DNA of 5,440 nucleotides from a bacterium. Its GTDB lineage: Bacteria > Spirochaetota > Spirochaetia > JABEVK01. Where the stretch lies: contig JAJXVP010000202.1 of NCBI GenBank assembly GCA_021782055.1, positions 1-5,440 on the forward strand, read 5' to 3'. Below, one piece after another: positions 1 to 5,440 of the stretch; position 1 is the stretch's first letter, and every line of letters starts with the position of its first letter. A program made the translations under genes and the position numbers. The notes beneath the pieces are model-generated. The model had not been told where the DNA came from and searched no databases. It saw only the letters and a program-made list of their open reading frames with translations.

Positions 1-1110
1 AGCAGTTGTCTTGTCTGGGTTGACTGAAGCTGTTGGTTTGCCATCTATATAATACGTAATTGAAGTGGAATTCCAGATTATGCCAAAGGTATGGAAGGCA
101 TCGGCAAACTTTCCTGTGCTGAGGCTGAACTTTTCTGGTTGGAAGCTGGCATAGGGGTAGACGCTGGAGGAGTTGTACCAATGAATTGTCCCATAGACGG
201 TACTATCACTAAGTTGTGTCCCTAGGGAAGGGGATCCGTTCCCGCCGATCATTTCTAAAATATCGGTTTCACCGCAGTTCGGCCAACCAACTTGCTTCAG
301 GTTGGAACCCAGCATCCAGAACGCGGGCCACATTCCGTTCCCGTAGGGGAGTTTAATGCGAGCTTCAATTTTTCCATAGGTAAAATTCTGCAACCCTTGT
401 GTATTGAGGCGAGAGGAAGTCCAGTTTCCCGAGGCATCTCGTTGAGCGGTAATCACTAAACACGAGACGAGGTTATTTCCATCCGGGACGGTCTGAATCG
501 AGGCATTTGTGGTGGTATAAGTTTCCAGCTCGTTGTTGCCCCAGCCCCCGCCCCCTAAATCATAGGTCCAATTCGCAGGATTGATGCTGTTCCCATTGAA
601 CTCATCGTCCCAGACGAGGTTGCCGCCATACCAAGGGTCACCCGTCGAAGAAAGTTCGGTGGAAGTACTGGGATAATTATGAAGGTAGACGTTGTCCAAG
701 TAAAAGGTGGCACTACTTCCGTAGTTTTTTGAACCAGCTTGAGCTTCATTGGTGAATGTGATTTTTTGGAGCGTCGAGAGGTCGAAACCAGCGGGCACCG
801 GAACCTCAAGATCAGTCCATTGATTTTTGTTCAAATCCCCAAAGGTCACCACAGCACCAGGAGTCGAGAAGGTGTCCGTCGTGGCATTGGTGAGGTCGAT
901 GCTCAAATCGTTCCCTAGGCTGGTCCAATAAGTTAAGTGGAGATAGGTCATCCCCGTAGCGTTTAAGGCAGGTGAAAAGGTTAAAGTTTGTGTGGTATCC
1001 AGCGTCAGCAATTTCAGGCTTTGACCGGCAACGGTCACATTCGCTAAGGTCGTGGTGTCAGTGCTAAAGGGAAGATCTGGGTAGGTTTGACTACTATTCC
1101 ACAAGCATTG
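1..1110 (-). repeat. Tandem duplication copy A (accessory module plus GH16)
   Basis: This stretch matches copy B (1343-2638) almost end to end. The 29 bases at 83-111 are identical to those at 1554-1582. The stretch at 571-612 matches 2045-2086 with only a few changes, and the GETDILEMIGG region is shared. Copy A lacks the last 130 bases or so because of the window edge. Confidence 0.8.
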
Positions 1111-1254
1111 GACATTCGTGGCGGGCAAACTCGGCACCGGGGGTAACGTCGTGGGGTCAAGAATAACGGGTGGGGGAGGGGTAGTCGAGGCTGGGTTGGT
1201 ACAGGACCCCAGGAGAAATCCACTAAAAAGCAGGAAAAGAACGAAGGTCTTCAT
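1..1254 (-). CDS. GH16 laminarinase-type endo-beta-glucanase lipoprotein, 3' end cut by window edge
   Basis: This is probably a surface-anchored endo-beta-1,3- (or 1,3-1,4-) glucanase. The frame is open for 418 codons from the ATG at 1254 to the left edge, with no stop. Residues 1-18 are a lipoprotein signal peptide ending in the lipobox LLGSC (Cys18), followed by a Pro/Thr-rich linker to about residue 47. Residues 48-192 form a beta-sandwich module of the kind found beside GH16 domains, with 'LHLTYWT', 'WTDLEVPVP' and 'FYLDNVY'. The GH16 domain starts near 207 ('VWDDEFNG') and has the catalytic signature GETDILEMIGG: Glu329 nucleophile, Asp331, Glu334 acid/base. Against its neighbour paralogue it lacks only about the last 43 residues, which lie outside the window. 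The start is supported by GGGGAG seven bases upstream. It has no Ig-like domain, unlike the neighbour. The family call is firm; the exact substrate is inferred. Confidence 0.93.
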   Translation of the reverse strand, partial: MKTFVLFLLFSGFLLGSCTNPASTTPPPPVILDPTTLPPVPSLPATNVQCLWNSSQTYPDLPFSTDTTTLANVTVAGQSLKLLTLDTTQTLTFSPALNATGMTYLHLTYWTSLGNDLSIDLTNATTDTFSTPGAVVTFGDLNKNQWTDLEVPVPAGFDLSTLQKITFTNEAQAGSKNYGSSATFYLDNVYLHNYPSTSTELSSTGDPWYGGNLVWDDEFNGNSINPANWTYDLGGGGWGNNELETYTTTNASIQTVPDGNNLVSCLVITAQRDASGNWTSSRLNTQGLQNFTYGKIEARIKLPYGNGMWPAFWMLGSNLKQVGWPNCGETDILEMIGGNGSPSLGTQLSDSTVYGTIHWYNSSSVYPYASFQPEKFSLSTGKFADAFHTFGIIWNSTSITYYIDGKPTASVNPDKTTA

Positions 1255-1261
1255 AAAACAA

Positions 1262-1285
1262 CTCCCCAAAACGTTATTCTGGGGA
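1262..1285 (-). promoter_or_regulatory. Hairpin overlapping the Shine-Dalgarno site of the downstream GH16 gene
   Basis: Read on the minus strand, TCCCCAGAA and TTTTGGGGA (1277-1285 and 1263-1271) pair over nine positions, including one G-U pair, around the 5-nt loop TAACG. The 3' arm contains GGGGA of the GGGGAG ribosome binding site (1262-1267), which lies seven bases before the ATG at 1254. When folded, the stem would hide this site. The 3' flank is TTGTTTT, so a weak transcription attenuator is an alternative reading. The pairing is seen directly; any regulatory effect is inferred. Confidence 0.5.
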
Positions 1286-1342
1286 ATTGTTCGAGAGAAA
1301 AACAAGGGGACCTTTGGTCTGAATTTTTTTTAGAGCTAGTAG

Positions 1343-2638
1343 CTATTGGTACACTCGCACCCAATCCACGTCCATAGTCTGAGGCGATACAGTAGAACTA
1401 TTGGGGGGCCCCGGCCAAGTTCCCCCGACGGCTAAATTCAGAATCAAAAAAAAGGGTTGTTGAAAAATCGTTCCCGTGGTCGAATCAGGACTGACATAGG
1501 CTGTTTGTTGGCCATCGATATAATACGTAATCGAGGTGGAAGTCCAGATCACCCCAAAGGTATGGAAGGCATCGGCAAACTTGCCGGAACTTAAGGTGTA
1601 AATTTCCGGCTGATAACTCGCATTGGACTTAGTGTTGTTGGTTAACCAATGAATGGTTCCGTAGACCTTACTATCGCTCAAGCTTGAACCTGAAGTTGAA
1701 GAAGTTCCTGTGCCGCCGATCATTTCGAGAATATCGGTTTCACCACAAGCTGGCCAGCCGACGGAGTTAATATCAGAGCCCAACATCCAGAAGGCGGGCC
1801 ACATCCCGTTTCCGTAGGGAAGCTTAATGCGGGCTTCAATTTTTCCATACGTAAAGTTCTGCAACCCTTCAGTTTTAAGGCGAGCCGAGGTCCAATTGCC
1901 ATTCGTGTCTTTTTGAGCCGTTAGCACTAAACAGGAAGCGGTACTATTCCCATCCGTAACATTTTGAATCGAGGCGTTGGACGAGGTATAGGTCTCAAGT
2001 TCATTATTGCCCCAGCCACCATTGTTGCCTAAATCGTAGGCCCAATTCGCGGGATTAATGCTGTTCCCATTGAACTCATCATCCCAAAGTAACGTACCCC
2101 CGTACCAAGGGTCATCTGTCGAAGACAAAGTTGTGCTCGTGTTTGTCGTTGAAGTATGGAAATAGATATTGTCTAAGTAAAAGTTGGCTGGAGTTCCAAA
2201 AGTATTGGAACCAGCAACTGTTTCATTGGTAAATTTGATTTGCCGCAAAGTTGTGACGTCAAAGCCGGTGGGAATCGGGACTTCTAAATCGGTCCATTTA
2301 TCTTGGGCCAAGTTTGTAAAGGTCACCGTAGCACCTGCTGTGGCAAACGTTTCTGTGGTGGCATTGATCAAATCTACGCTAAGGACTGTCCCCCCGTGGG
2401 TCCAATAACTCAGGTGCAAGGTAGTCATCCCGGTAGCATTCCAGGGCGCAGGGCTTGTATCCGTGCTGGCTCCATTGGGGCCAGAAAGGTCAATGCCTTG
2501 GTAATTTACCAGCGATAAGAGCTTGACGGTTTTTCCAGCAATGGTCGCATCAGACAAGCTGGACTGTTGACCCCAATTGGGATTCCAGTTCCCTAAGGCT
2601 TTATTCGTATACGTGGAACCGCTGTTCCAAAGCATCAA
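1343..2638 (-). repeat. Tandem duplication copy B (accessory module plus GH16)
   Basis: This is the complete partner of copy A. Similarity is strongest over the GH16 domain. It weakens in the accessory module, where copy B has an extra segment containing 'NPNWGQ' and a longer loop near 2450-2500. It stops before the Ig-like domain, which only this gene has. Confidence 0.8.
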
Positions 2639-3046
2639 AGCATTATTGGCCGTGACCGTTGGTAAGGGCGCTAAGGTTGATGGTATCGCTTGAACCGTTA
2701 CGGTAGTCGAGGCACTCAGAGAATTATCTACAGCCGTGATCGTGCATGTTCCTGCAGAAACTCCCGTCACGTGACCTTGGTTCACCGTGGCAACTGAGGC
2801 ATTACTGGTCGTCCATTGGGAGGGAGTCACAGAAGCAGAAGACCCATCAGAAAATGTCCCTTGAGCGGTAAGCGTATATTGACCGCCCGTGTTCAGAGTC
2901 ACTGTTGAGGGACTCAATGAAAGGGCGGTCAACTGAGGTACGGTCTTAGTCGTACCTGAGGTCGGTGAAGAACAACTGAAAAGCAAAGTTGAACCCCAAA
3001 GAACGAGAAGAAAACGGTTAAGGGTTGGTGTGTTCATGTGACGCAT
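1343..3046 (-). CDS. GH16 laminarinase-type endo-beta-glucanase lipoprotein with Big_2 Ig-like domain
   Basis: This is a predicted secreted, lipid-anchored endo-beta-1,3-(1,4-)glucanase of 567 residues from the ATG at 3046. The layout is: signal peptide with lipobox LFSC (Cys25; Phe at -2 is unusual); a bacterial Ig-like group 2 domain at about 38-119 ('ALSLSPSTVTL', 'ASVATVNQGHVTGVSAGTCTI'); a beta-sandwich accessory module at about 135-297 ('NPNWGQ', 'LHLSYWT', 'FYLDNIYF'); and GH16 at about 312-567. The GH16 part has GETDILEMIGG with Glu436 nucleophile, Asp438 and Glu441 acid/base, and ends in the usual last strand 'DVDWVRVYQ'. An in-frame ATG at 3058 would add four residues but has no ribosome binding site. 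The ATG at 3046 has GGAG six bases upstream, so I chose it. The gene follows the GH17 stop by 15 nt and probably shares its mRNA. The catalytic domain is about three-quarters identical, by eye, to the next GH16 gene. Confidence 0.96.
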   Translation of the reverse strand: MRHMNTPTLNRFLLVLWGSTLLFSCSSPTSGTTKTVPQLTALSLSPSTVTLNTGGQYTLTAQGTFSDGSSASVTPSQWTTSNASVATVNQGHVTGVSAGTCTITAVDNSLSASTTVTVQAIPSTLAPLPTVTANNALMLWNSGSTYTNKALGNWNPNWGQQSSLSDATIAGKTVKLLSLVNYQGIDLSGPNGASTDTSPAPWNATGMTTLHLSYWTHGGTVLSVDLINATTETFATAGATVTFTNLAQDKWTDLEVPIPTGFDVTTLRQIKFTNETVAGSNTFGTPANFYLDNIYFHTSTTNTSTTLSSTDDPWYGGTLLWDDEFNGNSINPANWAYDLGNNGGWGNNELETYTSSNASIQNVTDGNSTASCLVLTAQKDTNGNWTSARLKTEGLQNFTYGKIEARIKLPYGNGMWPAFWMLGSDINSVGWPACGETDILEMIGGTGTSSTSGSSLSDSKVYGTIHWLTNNTKSNASYQPEIYTLSSGKFADAFHTFGVIWTSTSITYYIDGQQTAYVSPDSTTGTIFQQPFFLILNLAVGGTWPGPPNSSTVSPQTMDVDWVRVYQ

Positions 3047-3052
3047 CAGGTA

Positions 3053-3056
3053 CTCC
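3053..3056 (-). promoter_or_regulatory. Shine-Dalgarno GGAG deciding the GH16 start
   Basis: GGAG lies six bases before the ATG at 3046. It overlaps the more upstream in-frame ATG (3056-3058) and so cannot serve that codon. It sits five bases past the TAA of the GH17 gene (3062-3064), an arrangement that would suit translational coupling. Confidence 0.6.
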
Positions 3057-3061
3057 ATGGT

Positions 3062-4978
3062 TTAGTTTTGTGTCCAGGAAATATCGTCCACATCAATGAC
3101 CGGGTTCGGTGTGGTGTTGGTCGAAGCCGAATTTCCTGTGACGGCGTAGGCATCATTAATGACGAACGGCTGTGGTACCTGCCCTAAATTCAGTTTTGCC
3201 GTAGTGGGCATCCCGTAAGAAGGGGCAGAGTTTTGGGCGATCGTCGCAATCGGAAGGCTCACGTAGTGCCAAGCTCCATCGTTCACGTATCCATACGGAT
3301 TATTGGTAGGATCAATAGTCAGGTAATTGTCTGTTTGGGTGTTTTCTGAAGCAAACCCGGTGGAAAAACCTACCCGAATTTTTCCGGCATACGTAGTGCG
3401 GATGGCAAAATCTAAGTGCCCGGTGGCAAAACTGCTAAGGTTATCTGCGTACTTGGCTTGTAAGCTAGAATTGACCAAGGTGATGAACCAACCCCAACCC
3501 CAAGCTGGACTATTGACCGACGGGGTGGGTTGAATTTCGTAATACTTGGTTCCTTCGTAAGCCGTAGCTGTCCCGCTAGCGGTTTTCTCGGATCCTGTTG
3601 CGGTGGCGGGATTATTCCAAGCATACCAAGCCGTGCCAGGAGAAGGCACCGAAACCGTTGTCGAGGTGGCCATCGTGTCTGCATAGACCAAATAGGTCGG
3701 AGTCGTGATTTGCGGGTTCGTGACACTAGTGGTATAGCACAACGCATTCGCTGGTGTGTAACTGAGATTGGCTGGGGGCATACTTTCGTTGCCGGGAATG
3801 GTAATGGTTTCACTGGCACCATTATTGGTTACAGTTTGAGTTGAGGCTGCGGTTATGGTGGAATACAAGGCATAACGGGCGTACCGGTTAACATCGAAAA
3901 GTCCCCAGCCGTCGTCCCCACCTTTCCAAGGTTCATCAAAGGCTTCAAAATAGAAAATATTTTTGGGGCCGTTCGTCCAGCTGGCTAAACTGCTTAAGTA
4001 CATGGCTTGGTTGACAGGGTGTGCCATGCTAGGTTCAGCGGCAGCGGAAGAGTTGGTGGCCACAGCTTTCCAGCCAGTCTCCCCGATGATAATGGGAAGT
4101 TTTCCATAACCCTGACTACTGGCGTAGGATTGCACAGCGGCAAAATTAGCCTGGGTATCGGCAAAGGCAGCCGCCATCATCGCCGTAGCGCGAGGGGAAG
4201 CGGTATTGGTTCCCGGGACATCGCTTTGAGAGGTTTGTTTCCAGTCCCAGAGATTATATTGCGCATCAGAAAAGGCATAGGTATGCATCGAGATGTAGTC
4301 AATTTGTGCCAGAATCAAGTCTGTGGCATAAGAACCACTACCCGCACCAGAATTGGTACTACCACTACTGTCGGCATAAAAGGCCCAGTTGTCGTCGGTG
4401 GTCACTGGCTGTTTAATGGCATTTCGTACTTCCTGGATGTAGCTGACCATATCAGCAACAGGAACTTTGAGCCCCCAACTGACCATCGTTTCATTCCCTA
4501 TGCTTACGGCTTCAACGATGGAAGGGTATTGATTGGCTAATTTAATGCCTTCATTGACTTCGACTTGATTGGCTGTGTCCGAAGTAGCTTTGGGACCGCT
4601 GATCCAAACCCCTAGTTGAACTTTCATATCATAACCAAGATTTTGAATCTCTTGAAGGATAAGAGCGGCTTGACCATCGGTATTACTGCTAAACAGCCGA
4701 AGCAAAGTGTAGCCGGATGCTTTTAAAATGGTCAAATCTTGATCAATATTCGCGGCAGTCGGAACGTTTGCACCGGTTCCCGGACCAGACGAGGTCCTAT
4801 AGCCCTCGTAAGCAACAGCCTTACGAGTGAAAAAATCGGCAGGAAGTGAGCGAAGTGTCACTCCTGTAGTTTGCACGGTGGTTGTGGTGCCCGTCGTGGG
4901 CGAAGAACAAGCCCCAGCGAGCAGGGCAAAAGAAATGAGACCCAAGGTTAAAAAACTTGTTCGTAAGCTGATGCGCAT
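3062..4978 (-). CDS. GH17 beta-1,3-glucanase or glucanosyltransferase lipoprotein with C-terminal beta-sandwich module
   Basis: This is a 638-residue protein. It starts with a signal peptide and lipobox-like LAGAC (Cys24), where Ala replaces the usual Leu at -3. Residues about 45-375 are a GH17 (clan GH-A, TIM-barrel) domain. The acid/base Glu163 lies in 'VSIGNETMVSWG', the nucleophile Glu300 in 'LPIIIGETGWK', and the barrel-end motif 'FYFEAFDEPWKGG' at 342-354 is typical of fungal and bacterial GH17. Such enzymes cut internal beta-1,3-glucan bonds; some bacterial members instead transfer glucan chains, which the sequence alone cannot rule out. Residues about 425-637 form a separate domain rich in aromatic and beta-forming residues ('YLVYADTM', 'WGWGWF', 'GHLDFAIRTTY', ending 'DVDDISWTQ'). 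It is probably a carbohydrate-binding or galactose-binding-like beta-sandwich, whose family I cannot name. The start is fixed by a strong GGAGGAAGGA site. It is the second gene of the visible operon. Confidence 0.95.
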   Translation of the reverse strand: MRISLRTSFLTLGLISFALLAGACSSPTTGTTTTVQTTGVTLRSLPADFFTRKAVAYEGYRTSSGPGTGANVPTAANIDQDLTILKASGYTLLRLFSSNTDGQAALILQEIQNLGYDMKVQLGVWISGPKATSDTANQVEVNEGIKLANQYPSIVEAVSIGNETMVSWGLKVPVADMVSYIQEVRNAIKQPVTTDDNWAFYADSSGSTNSGAGSGSYATDLILAQIDYISMHTYAFSDAQYNLWDWKQTSQSDVPGTNTASPRATAMMAAAFADTQANFAAVQSYASSQGYGKLPIIIGETGWKAVATNSSAAAEPSMAHPVNQAMYLSSLASWTNGPKNIFYFEAFDEPWKGGDDGWGLFDVNRYARYALYSTITAASTQTVTNNGASETITIPGNESMPPANLSYTPANALCYTTSVTNPQITTPTYLVYADTMATSTTVSVPSPGTAWYAWNNPATATGSEKTASGTATAYEGTKYYEIQPTPSVNSPAWGWGWFITLVNSSLQAKYADNLSSFATGHLDFAIRTTYAGKIRVGFSTGFASENTQTDNYLTIDPTNNPYGYVNDGAWHYVSLPIATIAQNSAPSYGMPTTAKLNLGQVPQPFVINDAYAVTGNSASTNTTPNPVIDVDDISWTQN

Positions 4979-4980
4979 AT

Positions 4981-4990
4981 TCCTTCCTCC
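4981..4990 (-). promoter_or_regulatory. Strong Shine-Dalgarno site of the GH17 gene
   Basis: The minus strand reads GGAGGAAGGA. The GGAGG core lies seven bases before the ATG at 4978, the best ribosome binding site in the window. It begins one base after the foot of the large intercistronic stem-loop, so it stays unpaired when that stem forms. Confidence 0.7.
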
Positions 4991-4991
4991 A

Positions 4992-5028
4992 GAATTCCAC
5001 TCCGAGGACGAGCCTCGGAGTGGAATTC
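4992..5028 (-). other. Perfect 16-bp inverted repeat, intercistronic stem-loop
   Basis: The arms GAATTCCACTCCGAGG (4992-5007) and CCTCGGAGTGGAATTC (5013-5028) are exact reverse complements around a 5-base loop (5008-5012). The element begins 14 nt past the stop codon of the upstream gene and ends 1 nt before the GH17 ribosome binding site. Neither side has a T-run, so it is not a classic intrinsic terminator. It could be an mRNA-stabilising or processing hairpin that protects the 3' end of the upstream message, or a palindromic DNA site for a regulator. The structure is certain; the role is inferred. Confidence 0.75.
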
Positions 5029-5042
5029 AATTGTCTGCTCCG

Positions 5043-5440
5043 TTAATAGAAGTAGAGGTTATCAATCCAGAAATTTTGAGTGGCTGTCGTACCTGTTGCG
5101 ACAAAAACCAGCTGAGCAATGTACTTGGTGTCGGTTAGTCCGCTGAGGTCTAAGTTCGCACTGGTCCAGCCATTGGTGGTGATTCCTGTGACAGGCACTT
5201 GCACCGAAACATTGGTGGAGGAGTTGTAAGCTCCGCTGGGAGCAAAGTCGACAACTTTAACACTGAGTCCAGCTCCATTGGGCGTCCAGTAGTCAAAATG
5301 CAGGTGCTTGGTCAAGGTGCTGATGTTCTGGGGGGTGGTGATATCAGCTCCGTCATAACCGGTGGCAGAACTGAAACTCAATTCATACACAGTTTTTCCT
5401 GCGACAGTGACGGGTACCATCGTGGCGGCAGAGGACCAGC
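5043..5440 (-). CDS. C-terminal end of a protein with a glucanase-associated beta-sandwich module, 5' end outside window
   Basis: The frame is open from the right edge to the TAA at 5043-5045, giving 132 full codons plus two bases of another. An internal Met lies eight residues in, but reading continues upstream of it (WSSAATM), so this is not a start. The visible part is a single beta-sandwich module ending at the C-terminus. Its blocks are 'VTVAGKTVYELSF', 'HLHFDYWTPNGAGLSVKVVDF', 'GWTSANLDLSGL' and the ending 'NFWIDNLYFY'. The same blocks, more diverged, precede the GH16 domains of the two downstream genes. I associate this module with secreted glucanases and glucan-binding lipoproteins, especially in Bacteroidetes. 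The catalytic or binding part lies off the window, so the enzyme type is unknown. The gene lies 64 nt upstream of GH17 in the same direction. Confidence 0.88.
   Translation of the reverse strand, partial: WSSAATMVPVTVAGKTVYELSFSSATGYDGADITTPQNISTLTKHLHFDYWTPNGAGLSVKVVDFAPSGAYNSSTNVSVQVPVTGITTNGWTSANLDLSGLTDTKYIAQLVFVATGTTATQNFWIDNLYFY

Noticed and set aside
555..809. 84-codon minus-strand frame inside the downstream GH16 gene
   Set aside because: It is a shifted reading of the GH16 and accessory-module region. The main frame is continuous and carries conserved motifs, so this is not a frameshifted fragment.
1272..1310. Possible promoter on the minus strand (TTGTTT with CAGAAT after 18 bases)
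   Set aside because: Both boxes match the sigma-70 consensus poorly (about three and four of six), and the -10 would lie in the hairpin. It is too weak to claim an internal promoter.
1309..1331. Small GACC-TTT-GGTC hairpin followed by eight T on the plus strand, like an intrinsic terminator
   Set aside because: The stem has only four or five pairs and no plus-strand gene ends here. On the minus strand the run is A, so it cannot terminate the operon.
1118..1333. 71-codon plus-strand frame spanning the start of the downstream GH16 gene and the gap
   Set aside because: It is antisense to the signal peptide and linker of a well-supported gene and runs through the gap hairpin; it has no recognisable product.
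3412..3844. Overlapping open frames on both strands inside the GH17 gene (3412-3822 minus, 3530-3844 plus)
   Set aside because: Both are other-frame readings of the C-terminal part of the GH17 gene, with basic, low-structure translations typical of shadow frames.
4007..4540. 177-codon open frame on the plus strand
   Set aside because: It lies wholly antisense to the GH17 catalytic domain, whose motifs are intact. Its translation shows no recognisable domain, signal or suitable start context.
4827..5138. 103-codon plus-strand frame across the GH17 start and the gap
   Set aside because: It crosses the perfect inverted repeat and is antisense to two real coding regions, with no supporting motif.

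Overview
The window is one side of a carbohydrate-degradation locus. Four genes lie head to tail on the minus strand, so transcription runs from position 5440 towards position 1. In that order they are: the 3' end of a gene for a protein with a C-terminal glucan-binding-like module (5043-5440, cut by the right edge); a GH17 beta-1,3-glucanase-type lipoprotein (3062-4978); a GH16 laminarinase-type lipoprotein with an added bacterial Ig-like domain (1343-3046); and a second, paralogous GH16 lipoprotein without that domain (1-1254, cut by the left edge about 43 codons before its expected end). Gaps are 64, 15 and 88 nt. No gene on the plus strand is supported, and no gene-free stretch exceeds 300 bases.

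The organism looks like a Gram-negative bacterium. All three visible N-termini are lipoprotein signal peptides, with Ser or Thr after the lipid-accepting Cys; this fits outer-membrane or surface anchoring. The accessory module shared by three of the proteins resembles one I associate with secreted glucanases of Bacteroidetes. However, the clear purine-rich Shine-Dalgarno sites (GGAGG, GGAG, GGGGAG) are not typical of that phylum, and no SusC/SusD genes are visible. I therefore do not name a phylum.

Functionally, the GH17 and the two GH16 enzymes all point to beta-1,3-glucan or mixed beta-1,3/1,4-glucan (laminarin, callose, curdlan, fungal wall glucan). The probable picture is a set of cell-anchored endo-glucanases whose accessory beta-sandwich modules hold polymer at the surface. 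The two GH16 genes arose by tandem duplication and then diverged in their N-terminal parts.

The intergenic gaps hold the most unusual DNA. The 64-nt gap contains a perfect 16-bp inverted repeat with a 5-nt loop, ending 1 nt before the Shine-Dalgarno site of the GH17 gene. The 88-nt gap contains a 9-bp hairpin whose 3' arm holds most of the Shine-Dalgarno site of the last GH16 gene. Both may set relative expression along the operon. I see no mobile element, CRISPR array, RNA gene or clearly novel system here.
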